In this document: piece by piece, positions 39,437 through 47,865 of the stretch | Layout: every line of letters begins with the position of its first letter | How positions within the stretch are numbered: the stretch's first letter is position 1 | The notes under the pieces: generated by a model | Databases searched by the model: none | What the model was told of the DNA's origin: nothing | What the model saw: the letters and a program-made list of their open reading frames with translations, nothing else | Position numbers and translations under genes: made by a program | Assembly: GCF_019061205.1 (NCBI RefSeq) | Contig: NZ_JAHQYH010000005.1 | Coordinates: forward strand, 1-64,000 | Direction: 5' to 3' | Length of the DNA: 64,000 bases | From: Apilactobacillus waqarii | GTDB lineage: Bacteria; Bacillota; Bacilli; Lactobacillales; Lactobacillaceae

Positions 39437-40711
39437 CTATTTATCACGTTGTGCGTGAAGTAGTTTTTCGTATTGTTGTTTAAACGTACTTTCAATCTTA
39501 CCATTGGTTTTTGGTTCATAGTAAGTATCGTTTTTAATTTTAGTAGGTAAGTACTGTTGTTTAACCCAATCATTTGGATAGTCATGGGCATATTTGTAAT
39601 TGATACCATGGCCTAACTTCTTGGCACCCGAGTAGTGACTATCCTTTAGATGATCGGGAATATCACCATAGTTACCAGTACGAATCTTTGCAATCGCTGC
39701 ATCAATCGCACGCATTGCGGTATTTGATTTTGGTGATAGGCATAATTCGATGATGGCATTGGCTAGGGGAATTCTTGCTTCGGGAAAACCAACCTTGTTG
39801 GCAGCCTCGATGGCAGAAACGGTTCTAGCACAAGCAGCTGGATTAGCTAGACCCACATCTTCATATGCTATAACCATCAAACGACGACTAATGGAATTTA
39901 AGTCACCGGATTCAATCAAACGGCCGGCATAGTGAAGAGCAGCATTAACATCTGATCCACGAATTGATTTTTGAAAAGCTGAAACAACGTCATAGTGAGC
40001 ATCACCATTTTTATCTTGTGTTAAAGCTTTTCTTTGTAGACATGATTCCACATCTTCTAACGAGATATGAATAATACCGTTGTCATCTGCGGTAGTTGAT
40101 TTAGCTGCTAGTTCTAACGCATTTAAAGCACTTCTTAAGTCACCATTGGTGCTGGTTGATAGAAAGTGTAGTGCATTTTCAGCTAATTCGATGTTCATAT
40201 TACCCAGACCATTGTCTTTATCGGATAAAGCACGTTTAACAGCAGACTTAATATCATCTTCATTAAGAGGGTGTACCTCAAAGATTTGGGTTCTACTTCT
40301 AATGGCTGGATTGATATTAATGTATGGGTTTTCGGTAGTAGCACCGATTAGGATGATATTGCCACTTTCTAGTAGTGGTAATAAGAAGTCCTGTTTGGTT
40401 TTATCTAAACGATGAATTTCATCTAGTAGTAAGACGACCGTTCCAGACATCTTGGCTTCTTCAGCGACAATCTGTAAGTCTTTTTTTGTATCTGTTGCTG
40501 CATTTAATTGACGAAATGCATACTTAGTCGAACCCGCAATTGCACTGGCAATACTGGTCTTACCTGTTCCAGGAGGTCCATATAAAATCATTGATGATAA
40601 AATCTTTGCTTTTACCATTCGATCGATGATTTTACCAGGACCGACTAAGTCTTGTTGACCGACAACGTCTTCGATTTTCTTTGGACGCATACGGTATGCT
40701 AATGGATGCAA
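39437..40711 (-). CDS. rarA: Replication-associated recombination protein A
   Basis: The 424-residue AAA+ ATPase of the RarA/MgsA/WRNIP1 family has Walker A GPPGTGKTS (45-53), Walker B VLLLDEIHR, sensor 1 ATTENP and the C-terminal MgsA_C tetramerisation domain. It acts at stalled replication forks. The start is TTG 40711 with AAGGTGA upstream and no in-frame ATG near. Yuel-type and membrane protein genes flank it in the same direction. Confidence 0.93.
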   Translation of the reverse strand: MHPLAYRMRPKKIEDVVGQQDLVGPGKIIDRMVKAKILSSMILYGPPGTGKTSIASAIAGSTKYAFRQLNAATDTKKDLQIVAEEAKMSGTVVLLLDEIHRLDKTKQDFLLPLLESGNIILIGATTENPYININPAIRSRTQIFEVHPLNEDDIKSAVKRALSDKDNGLGNMNIELAENALHFLSTSTNGDLRSALNALELAAKSTTADDNGIIHISLEDVESCLQRKALTQDKNGDAHYDVVSAFQKSIRGSDVNAALHYAGRLIESGDLNSISRRLMVIAYEDVGLANPAACARTVSAIEAANKVGFPEARIPLANAIIELCLSPKSNTAMRAIDAAIAKIRTGNYGDIPDHLKDSHYSGAKKLGHGINYKYAHDYPNDWVKQQYLPTKIKNDTYYEPKTNGKIESTFKQQYEKLLHAQRDK

Positions 40712-40724
40712 TTTATCATCACCT

Positions 40725-41204
40725 TTATTTGAATATATTTTTTAACTTACCAAAAAATGATTGATTGGCTTGTTTGTCTTCAGAATCATTTGATGGATCT
40801 GTGGTTGTATCTTGTTGATTGTATTTTTCTTCAAAATCAACGGGATTAACGTTAATTGATTGACTGTTAGCGTAGACCACACCGTAGTTATCGGGTGCAG
40901 TACGGTAGAATGAGTCAGTTTTAATAACGAACTTGATGTTATTTTGTGATGCTAGTCTGATAAAAGGGGAGACTACATCGTGATCCAAGTTACCATTGAT
41001 GATTAGTTGGTAGCTATTATTATTATCAAATTCTTTTTGAAGTGCATTGACCGCATTTGGATTTGATAGATCCTTGATTTTGATTGCTAGAGATACACGT
41101 TCTCTAAAGGTTCCTAGGTATCTACGTTGTTCATCTGGGTTAACCTTTGGAGTTCCACCCATGGATGATTGTTCTAAACGACTGCTTACATCATCTTCAC
41201 TCAT
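40725..41204 (-). CDS. YueI/DUF1694 family protein
   Basis: The 159-residue protein matches DUF1694 (B. subtilis YueI): TPKVNPDEQRRYLGTFRERV at the N-terminus and YQLIINGNLDHDV in the middle, with a charged, variable C-terminal tail. The fold is alpha/beta; function unknown. AAAAGGAGC precedes ATG 41204. It lies 13 bp upstream of rarA in the same operon. Confidence 0.85.
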   Translation of the reverse strand: MSEDDVSSRLEQSSMGGTPKVNPDEQRRYLGTFRERVSLAIKIKDLSNPNAVNALQKEFDNNNSYQLIINGNLDHDVVSPFIRLASQNNIKFVIKTDSFYRTAPDNYGVVYANSQSINVNPVDFEEKYNQQDTTTDPSNDSEDKQANQSFFGKLKNIFK

Positions 41205-41264
41205 ATTAATTGCTCCTTTTCATTTATGTCTTAGTACTATTTTATCATTAATTAAAAGAGGGTA

Positions 41265-41303
41265 GAAAAAAAGCGTTTTGCAAATGCAAAGCGCTTTTTT
41301 GGA
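41265..41303 (-). terminator. Terminator after rpsD
   Basis: A stem formed by AAAAAGCGTTTTGCA and TGCAAAGCGCTTTTT (about 41269-41300) has T-rich flanks on both strands. It ends rpsD transcription on the minus strand. Confidence 0.8.
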
Positions 41304-41323
41304 GCAACAAGTATAACCAGAAA

Positions 41324-41932
41324 TTATAGCTTGTTGTAGTATTCAACGATTAGTGATGCATCAATATCAGCATTCATTTCGTCACGTTGAGGTAATCTAG
41401 TTAGAGAACCTTCTAGTTTGTCAGCATCGAATGAAACGTATTGTGGACGACCAACAACAGCTTCAACGGCTTCCTTGATGATTTGTAGGTCTTTTGATTT
41501 TTCACGAACTGAAATAACTTGACCAACTTTTACTTCGTATGAAGGAATGTCAACACGTTTGCCATCAACAGTGATGTGACCGTGGTTAACTAATTGACGA
41601 GCTTGACGACGAGTAGTTGCTAAACCTAAACGGTAAACAACGTTGTCTAGTCTACGTTCTAGTAATACCATGAAGTTATCACCGTGACGACCTTCTCTAA
41701 TCTTACCCGCACGAACGAATAATTTTGAGAATTGACGTTCAGTTAAACCGTACATGAAACGTAGCTTTTGCTTTTCCTTCAATTGAGTACCGTATTCTGA
41801 TAGCTTACCGCGACGACCTTGACCGTGGTCACCTGGTGCGTATGGGCGACGAGCTAATTCTTTACCAGTACCTGAAAGTGAAATACCAAGACGACGAGAA
41901 ATTCTCCAACTTGGACCTGTATATCTAGACAT
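41324..41932 (-). CDS. rpsD: Ribosomal protein S4
   Basis: This 202-residue primary 16S rRNA-binding protein starts [16 protein letters not shown] and contains the S4 RNA-binding domain ([30 protein letters not shown]). The zinc cysteines of the C+ type are absent, so it is the C- form. ATG 41932 has GGAGGA at 41941-41946; a longer frame is rejected. It is monocistronic with a structured leader, as expected for S4 autoregulation. Confidence 0.97.
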   Translation of the reverse strand: MSRYTGPSWRISRRLGISLSGTGKELARRPYAPGDHGQGRRGKLSEYGTQLKEKQKLRFMYGLTERQFSKLFVRAGKIREGRHGDNFMVLLERRLDNVVYRLGLATTRRQARQLVNHGHITVDGKRVDIPSYEVKVGQVISVREKSKDLQIIKEAVEAVVGRPQYVSFDADKLEGSLTRLPQRDEMNADIDASLIVEYYNKL

Positions 41933-41965
41933 AAAAATATCCTCCAATAAAAATTATTATTTGGA

Positions 41966-42102
41966 GTAAAATAATCACTGTACACTTAGTATTCGTGCAT
42001 ATTGCTCTGCAATGTTCACCCCAGCAGCCGTGGGGGTACTAATTGAACCATTAAGGCATCAATATGTTGACGAGCTTACCGTGTACTGCTGCATTATTTT
42101 AC
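41966..42102 (-). ncRNA. Structured leader of rpsD, probable S4 autoregulatory element
   Basis: On the minus strand, GTAAAATAAT at the 5' side pairs with ATTATTTTAC just before the rpsD start region, and GTACAC with GTGTAC inside it, closing a leader of about 137 nt. Within it ACCCC and GGGGT form a hairpin whose loop contains GGCTGCT, which can pair with AGCAG near the 5' strand (a possible pseudoknot). S4 repression of rpsD through a leader is established in Bacillus; its use here is inferred from position and folding. Confidence 0.6.
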
Positions 42103-42129
42103 ACAAAAATTATTGTATGATTATTACCA

Positions 42130-42594
42130 CTAATTGTCAATGGTTATGTGGCTTTCAAAGACTTTTACAAATTCTTCTAGCATTTCTTGATCTTCTTTAG
42201 TGAAACGATCAAAGATAGGGGCATCAATATCTAAGACACCAAATCTAATTCCATCCTTTTCGATAGGGATGACAATTTCTGATTTACTGTTTGAATCACA
42301 GGCAATGTGACCAGGAAAATCATTTACGTTTTCTACGCGGATAGTTTCGTTCTTATCAAATGCAGTACCACAAACACCGCTACCATTTTTAATGTGGACA
42401 CAAGCGACTTTACCTTGGAAGGGACCTAAGATTAATTCGTTTTTATCATCTATATAGGTGTAAAAACCGGTCCAGCTAACATCTGGAAGTTCTTGCATTA
42501 GTAGTGCAGATGCATTTGCCATGTTGGCAACGTTGTTGTGTTCATCGGTTAACAACGCGTCTAACTGTTGTGCTAACATTGAATTGATTTTCAT
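42130..42594 (-). CDS. msrC: Free methionine-(R)-sulfoxide reductase (GAF domain)
   Basis: This 154-residue single GAF domain has the three fRMsr cysteines Cys65, Cys75 and Cys99, with the same 10 and 24 residue spacing as E. coli MsrC (84, 94, 118). The GVCGTAF, HIACDSNSKSEIV and LDIDAP motifs are present. It reduces free Met-R-sulfoxide. AGGGAG precedes ATG 42594. It is monocistronic and divergent from ezrA. Confidence 0.92.
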   Translation of the reverse strand: MKINSMLAQQLDALLTDEHNNVANMANASALLMQELPDVSWTGFYTYIDDKNELILGPFQGKVACVHIKNGSGVCGTAFDKNETIRVENVNDFPGHIACDSNSKSEIVIPIEKDGIRFGVLDIDAPIFDRFTKEDQEMLEEFVKVFESHITIDN

Positions 42595-42762
42595 AATTGA
42601 AAACTCCCTTGTATATATTGATAATTAGGTATTTTAATAATTATCTCGTATGATATAATTGAATATAGTTAATTAGTTTATTATTAAAATATTAAAAATA
42701 CAAACGTTTAATGCTATAAAAATTAGATTAAAATAAAAAGTTGTAAGGGGACAGATGTCAAA

Positions 42763-44472
42763 ATGATTGATTTGGTTATTTTCATAATAGTAGTGCTTGT
42801 AATACTACTGTTAGCGACATTCTTTTATCGAAAGAATCTATTTAAACGACTTGACGGTCTGGAAAAGCAAAAGTCTAATCTAAAGGACGTAATGGTCGGA
42901 GACGAGTTGGAAGCAACTGGTAAAATTAAATTAAATGGTGAATCTTTCGACAAATTTAATGAATACAAAGAACAATATGAAAAAATTACCAATTCAGACT
43001 TAACAAGTATCAGAAGTGATATGAGTGATGCAGAAGATTTCCTTAATAGTTACAAGCTATTATCAGCCAGCGTTACTATTGGTGACCTGGGGGATGCAAT
43101 CGAAGTTGTTGATGGCAAGTTAAATGACATTCATGATGGTCTAAGTGAACTACAAGAAGTTGACAGTTTACACCGCAAGGCTATCGAAGATGTTGATAAC
43201 ACCATCAGAGAAATTAACCAACAATTGCTATCACAAAACTACTCATTTGGTCCAAGCAGCGACAAGCTTGAAGATAAGCTAAGCACTATCAAAGGTGTTT
43301 ACGAAGAATTCGTTGCTGAAACCGAAAATGGTGATCAAAACAAAGCTGAAGAATTACTTGGTAAGATTAACAACTTGATTAATGAAATGAATGAATTAAT
43401 GAAGATTATTCCTGATACATATGTTTCATTATCAAAGGAATTCCCAAGACAATTGGACGAAATTGAACGTGGTCATCGTACTATGATTCAAACTGATTAC
43501 AACTTTGTTGAAGATGATATTGATGACACCATTAATGCACTAAAGGAATCATGCCAAGAAGGATTGAAGTCACTAGCTGAACTAGATATCCCAGAAACCA
43601 AGAAGACATGCACGTATATTGAAGAAACAATTGATTCAATGTATGCCATCATGGAAAAAGAAATTGTTGCTAAGCGTAAGGTTAAGAAAAACATTAGCTT
43701 GGTATATGACTTCATCTTCCATGCTAAGAACCAAAACCGCATTCTAAGTGATGAATTAGAAGGTTTAAGCAAGAACTACAACTTAGAACATGATGAAATT
43801 GAAAACACTGCTGAATTAGCTGATAAAATCAGTAAGATTGAAACAATCTACAACAATGATTACGATGCAATCAACGGTAATAAGGCAGTATATTCTGTCA
43901 TTCAAAAGCATCAACAAGATGCAAAGCAAGAACTAAGCTCAATTGAAAAACAACAAAAAGACATCAATGATTCTGTTGCTGAACTAAGCAAGGAAGAAAG
44001 AGTTGCCAGAGATAGTCTTCAAAAGTTTGATTTACAACTATTAAACATCAGAAGACGAATTGATAACCTAAACCTTCCTGGTTTAACTGAAGACTTCTTA
44101 GAACGTTACGATTACGTATACAACGAAGTTTCAAACTTATCAGCATCAATCAACCAAGTGAAGATTAGTATGGATGAGATTAACCAAAAATTGGCTAACA
44201 TCTCAGACACAATGGATCACTTGTTATCCGATACTGAAAACATTGTCGATAGTGCAATGCTATCAGAGCGTTTGATGCAATTCGCCAACCGTTATAAGAA
44301 TGCCAACGAAGATTTAAATGCTGCCTGTGCACAAGCTAAGGACTACTTTGATAATCGTTACCAATACGAAAAGAGTCTAGCTACTATGGCTGCTGCAATC
44401 GAAAAGGTTAATCCAGGTGCTTACAAGCAAATGGAAACTGAATACTATAACGAAAAGAAAACAACCAAATAA
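42763..44472 (+). CDS. ezrA: Septation ring formation regulator EzrA
   Basis: The 569-residue protein has one N-terminal transmembrane helix (about 2-22) and then long antiparallel coiled-coil (spectrin-like) repeats to the end, the EzrA architecture. It binds FtsZ, prevents extra Z-rings and coordinates wall synthesis at the septum. The sequence is rich in Asp/Glu/Lys with few aromatic residues, as usual. Full length; AAGGGG precedes ATG 42763. Confidence 0.93.
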   Translation: MIDLVIFIIVVLVILLLATFFYRKNLFKRLDGLEKQKSNLKDVMVGDELEATGKIKLNGESFDKFNEYKEQYEKITNSDLTSIRSDMSDAEDFLNSYKLLSASVTIGDLGDAIEVVDGKLNDIHDGLSELQEVDSLHRKAIEDVDNTIREINQQLLSQNYSFGPSSDKLEDKLSTIKGVYEEFVAETENGDQNKAEELLGKINNLINEMNELMKIIPDTYVSLSKEFPRQLDEIERGHRTMIQTDYNFVEDDIDDTINALKESCQEGLKSLAELDIPETKKTCTYIEETIDSMYAIMEKEIVAKRKVKKNISLVYDFIFHAKNQNRILSDELEGLSKNYNLEHDEIENTAELADKISKIETIYNNDYDAINGNKAVYSVIQKHQQDAKQELSSIEKQQKDINDSVAELSKEERVARDSLQKFDLQLLNIRRRIDNLNLPGLTEDFLERYDYVYNEVSNLSASINQVKISMDEINQKLANISDTMDHLLSDTENIVDSAMLSERLMQFANRYKNANEDLNAACAQAKDYFDNRYQYEKSLATMAAAIEKVNPGAYKQMETEYYNEKKTTK

Positions 44473-44475
44473 AAT

Positions 44476-44520
44476 AAAGAAGTAACTTTGATGTCATTCA
44501 AACGTTACTTCTTTTTTTCT
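44476..44520 (+). terminator. Terminator after ezrA
   Basis: AGAAGTAAC (44478-44486) and GTTACTTCT (44504-44512) pair, with an inner TTTGA/TCAAA stem and a T7 tail. Confidence 0.82.
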
Positions 44521-44576
44521 GTTATAATGTCAAATATAGTTGAGTCGGACAAATCCAAAAATGAAGAAGGGTAATA

Positions 44577-45725
44577 ATGATATACTTTGACAATAGTGCC
44601 ACAACAAAACCAGACGATTCTGTTGTAGCAACTTACGATAAGGTAAGCAAAGAATTTTGGGGAAACCCATCTAGTTTACATCAATTCGGTGAACAATCAT
44701 TCAATTTGTTGGAACAATCTAGAGCACAAATTGCTAAATTACTAGGTGTTTTACCAAGTGAAATATTGTTTACCAGTGGTGGAACAGAAGGTGACAACTG
44801 GGCAATCAAGGGAACTGCTTTTGAAAAGCGTGCCTATGGAAATCACATTATCGTAAGTTCTGTTGAACATCCTGCAGTAAAGAACTCCGTTGAACAATTA
44901 ACACAATTGGGTTTCGAAGTTACTTACTTACCAGTAAATGATGAAGGACGTATCTCTGTCGATGATTTAAAGAAGGCCATTAGACCAAGTACAATTTTGG
45001 TTTCCATCATGGCTGTAAATAATGAAATCGGTGCAGTTCAACCAATTAAAGAAGTCGGGGATCTTTTAAAGGATTATCCTAACATCAGTTACCACATTGA
45101 CTCAGTTCAAGGAATTGGTAAGGGTATCCAAGAATTGATTTTCAATGATCGTGTTGATTTTGCCACTTTCTCAGGTCATAAATTCCACGCACCAAGAGGT
45201 GTCGGTTTTATGTACAAACGAAGCGGTAAGAAGATTGCTCCATTAATTACTGGTGGAGGTCAAGAACGCAACCTAAGAAGTAGTACAGAAAACTTACCTG
45301 CCATTACCGCAATGGCACGTGCTTTACGTCTATTATTAGATGATGAAGATAAAAAGGTTGCAAAACAACGTAAAATCAAGCAAAATATTTTAGGACATAT
45401 TTCTAAATTTGATAAAGTAAAGATCTTCTCAAAGGATAACGAACATTTTGCACCACATATCTTATGTTTTGCAATCCTAGGTGTTCGTGGTGAAACTATC
45501 GTTCATGCTTTTGAAAGTCATGGAATCTTTATTTCAACTACAAGTGCATGTTCTTCTAAACGTCACGTTGCTTCTGGTACTTTATCTGCCATGAAGGTTG
45601 ATGAAGAAGAAGCAACTAGTGCTGTTCGTGTTTCATTAGATGAACATAACACAATGGAAGAAGCTGATCGTTTTAACGAAGTCTTTGACGAACTTTACGA
45701 AAGATTTAAAAAGATTAACTCATAG
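44577..45725 (+). CDS. Cysteine desulfurase (NifS/IscS family), partner of ThiI
   Basis: This 382-residue aminotransferase class V enzyme has its PLP lysine Lys202 (SGHKFHAPRG) and the persulfide-forming Cys325 (STTSACSSKRH). It takes sulfur from cysteine. Position 15 bp upstream of thiI identifies it as the dedicated sulfur donor for 4-thiouridine (NifZ-like in Bacillus) rather than for Fe-S clusters. No iscU or suf genes lie nearby. ATG 44577 has GAAGGG upstream. Confidence 0.9.
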   Translation: MIYFDNSATTKPDDSVVATYDKVSKEFWGNPSSLHQFGEQSFNLLEQSRAQIAKLLGVLPSEILFTSGGTEGDNWAIKGTAFEKRAYGNHIIVSSVEHPAVKNSVEQLTQLGFEVTYLPVNDEGRISVDDLKKAIRPSTILVSIMAVNNEIGAVQPIKEVGDLLKDYPNISYHIDSVQGIGKGIQELIFNDRVDFATFSGHKFHAPRGVGFMYKRSGKKIAPLITGGGQERNLRSSTENLPAITAMARALRLLLDDEDKKVAKQRKIKQNILGHISKFDKVKIFSKDNEHFAPHILCFAILGVRGETIVHAFESHGIFISTTSACSSKRHVASGTLSAMKVDEEEATSAVRVSLDEHNTMEEADRFNEVFDELYERFKKINS

Positions 45726-45740
45726 AAAGGAAATCCGTGA

Positions 45741-46958
45741 ATGCAATATACTGAAATAATGGTCAGATACGGTGAATTATCCACAAAGGGTAAGAACCGT
45801 AAAGACTTCATTAAGCAACTAGGCAAGAACGTTGACAGAGTGTTGCATGATTTCGAAAACCTAAAGGTAAGTGCTAAGCGAGATCGTTTGCACGTTACTT
45901 TAAACGGTGATGACTCAGATAAAGTTATCGAACGTTTGAAGGATGTTTTTGGAATTGAAAACTTTTCTCCTTCGATCAAGGTAGAAAAGGACATCGATAA
46001 GGTTAAAGAAACCGCCGTTGAAATGGTTAAAGCCCAATTCAAAGACGGTATGACCTTTAAGATTGACACTCGTAGACAAGACAAGCATTTCCCAATGGAC
46101 ACTCACGACATTAACGATGCTTTAGGTGGATACATCTTGAGCAACGTTGATGGTATCAAAGTTCAAATGAAGAACCCTGACATCAAGTTAAGAGTTGAAG
46201 TTCGTATGAACGGTATCTTCTTATCAAGTGAAACCATTGACGGTGCCGGTGGATTACCTGTCGGTACTGGTGGTCGTGCTACTATGATGCTTTCTGGTGG
46301 AATTGATTCACCAGTTGCGGCATACATGGGAATGAAACGTGGAGTGAAGCTAGATATGGTTCACTTCTACAGTCCTCCATACACAAGCGAACAAGCATTA
46401 GCTAAGGCAAAAGAGTTGGCTGCTAAGTTGACTCGTTTTGGTGGTAACATTCAATTCATTCAAGTTCCATTTACCGAAATTCAAGAAGAAATTAAGGAAA
46501 AGGTTCCTGAAGGATACTTAATGACTATCCAACGTCGTATGATGTTAAGATTGGCTGCTAAGTTGACGCTAGACAGACATTGTAAGGGTGTCTTTACTGG
46601 TGAATCACTAGGTCAAGTTGCATCACAAACCCTTGAAAGTATGATGGCAATCAATGACGTAACTACTGTTCCGGTATTGAAACCATTACTTTCAATGGAT
46701 AAGACAGAAATCATTAAGATTGCTGAAAGAATTGATACTTATGACCTATCAATTATGCCATTTGAAGACTGTTGTACAGTCTTTACTCCTCCTGCACCAA
46801 AGACTAAGCCTGATTTAGAAAAGACTAGAGCATGTGAAAAGTTAATTGATGTTGAAGGATTAATGCAACGTTCATTAGACAAAGTTAAGATTATCGACAT
46901 TAAACCAGGGGAAGAATTCTTGAATGCTCAAGAAGATGTTTTCGCTGAACTACTATAA
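45741..46958 (+). CDS. thiI: tRNA 4-thiouridine sulfurtransferase ThiI
   Basis: This 405-residue protein has an N-terminal ferredoxin-like plus THUMP domain and a PP-loop ATPase domain ([11 protein letters not shown]). The C-terminal rhodanese domain of the E. coli enzyme is missing, as is usual in Firmicutes, where the neighbouring desulfurase supplies sulfur. It modifies U8 of tRNA. AAAGGA precedes ATG 45741; it is the second gene of a two-gene operon. Confidence 0.94.
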   Translation: MQYTEIMVRYGELSTKGKNRKDFIKQLGKNVDRVLHDFENLKVSAKRDRLHVTLNGDDSDKVIERLKDVFGIENFSPSIKVEKDIDKVKETAVEMVKAQFKDGMTFKIDTRRQDKHFPMDTHDINDALGGYILSNVDGIKVQMKNPDIKLRVEVRMNGIFLSSETIDGAGGLPVGTGGRATMMLSGGIDSPVAAYMGMKRGVKLDMVHFYSPPYTSEQALAKAKELAAKLTRFGGNIQFIQVPFTEIQEEIKEKVPEGYLMTIQRRMMLRLAAKLTLDRHCKGVFTGESLGQVASQTLESMMAINDVTTVPVLKPLLSMDKTEIIKIAERIDTYDLSIMPFEDCCTVFTPPAPKTKPDLEKTRACEKLIDVEGLMQRSLDKVKIIDIKPGEEFLNAQEDVFAELL

Positions 46959-46962
46959 TCTA

Positions 46963-47003
46963 TCAAAAGAGATCATCTTTATTGATGGTCTCTTTTCTTT
47001 TTG
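46963..47003 (+). terminator. Terminator after thiI
   Basis: AAAAGAGATCATC and GATGGTCTCTTTT pair around TTTATT, with a pyrimidine-rich tail. Confidence 0.8.
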
Positions 47004-47070
47004 CTTGCAAATCAATCGTGTAAGTTGTATTTTAAATAACTAGCAACTACCAATTAAGGAGATTTATAAC

Positions 47071-47568
47071 ATGCAACTAAAATTTTTAGACAAACCAGTT
47101 GAAACTATTAAAGAACCAATGGATAAGGGACAAGCACTACCAGATTTCAAAGTCCTAGATTCTAACAACAAAGAATTCACTAACAAGGACTTCATTGGCA
47201 AGCCAGCATTGATTTTAACTGTTCCAGACGTTAACTCAAGAGCATGTAGTCTAGAAGCTAAGAAGTTTAACAGAAAGTCAGACAAGTACGAAAATGTTGA
47301 ATTCTACACCATTTCAAAGAATACTGTTGAAGAACAAAGTGAATGGTGTGCAGCTAAGGGTGTTGAAAGCATGCACTTACTGTCAGATGCTGATAATAAC
47401 TTTGGTATGGCTTCAGGTACTTATGTTAAGGATATTGATGCATTAGCTCGTGTGGTTTATGCTATCGATGCAAATGGTGAAATTGTTTACCGTCAAGTTG
47501 TTGAAGAAATTGGTTCACAACCTGATTTCAAAGAAGCTGAAGCTGTTGTTGAAAAATTAAACAAATAG
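47071..47568 (+). CDS. tpx: Thiol peroxidase
   Basis: This 165-residue atypical 2-Cys peroxiredoxin has its peroxidatic Cys59 in VNSRACSLEAKKFN and resolving Cys93 in EWCAAKG, the Tpx spacing. It reduces hydrogen and alkyl peroxides with thioredoxin. The usual active-site SxxTxxC context is altered (PDVNSRAC). A strong AAGGAG precedes ATG 47071. It is monocistronic; its stop is followed almost at once by the promoter of the valS T-box. Confidence 0.92.
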   Translation: MQLKFLDKPVETIKEPMDKGQALPDFKVLDSNNKEFTNKDFIGKPALILTVPDVNSRACSLEAKKFNRKSDKYENVEFYTISKNTVEEQSEWCAAKGVESMHLLSDADNNFGMASGTYVKDIDALARVVYAIDANGEIVYRQVVEEIGSQPDFKEAEAVVEKLNK

Positions 47569-47570
47569 AG

Positions 47571-47602
47571 TTGACGATTTTCCAAAAATTGTCTAATATA
47601 AT
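47571..47602 (+). promoter_or_regulatory. Promoter of the Val T-box/valS unit
   Basis: TTGACG (47571-47576) is followed by TAATAT at 17-bp or TATAAT (47597-47602) at 20-bp spacing; one of these is the likely -10 box. Confidence 0.55.
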
Positions 47603-47607
47603 CAATA

Positions 47608-47852
47608 TAGATTACAAATGCGAAGATCAAGAGAGTAGTTTTGATGACGAGTATCAGAGAAAAGATGATTAGGTGAGACATCTTTCCGTTATCAAAATGA
47701 AGGTAGCTTGTGAGCATTCATATTGATATTGATAATTTAGATATGAACGGGCCATCGTTAATTGGATTAAGAGAAAGTATTTTTTAATGCTTTAAATTAG
47801 GTGGTACCGCGAGCACTTCGTCCTATTGGATGAAGTGCTCTTTTTATTTACT
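47608..47852 (+). ncRNA. T-box riboswitch, valine specific
   Basis: Stem I is closed by CAAG/CTTG, with AGAG on the 5' side and GAAG-GTA-G on the 3' side of the specifier loop, giving specifier GTA (Val). The antiterminator box AGGTGGTACCGCGAG begins near 47799. The terminator stem GAGCACTTC...GAAGTGCTC with T5 ends near 47852. It regulates valS according to tRNA-Val charging. Confidence 0.95.
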
Positions 47853-47865
47853 GGAGGGATGGACT

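Noticed and set aside
42012-42200. Plus-strand frame and resemblance to the 16S 530 loop (CCAGCAGCCG) read as a plus-strand RNA gene
   Set aside because: The expected transcript is the minus-strand rpsD leader; only a short stretch resembles 16S and no other rRNA sequence surrounds it, so no rRNA fragment is called.
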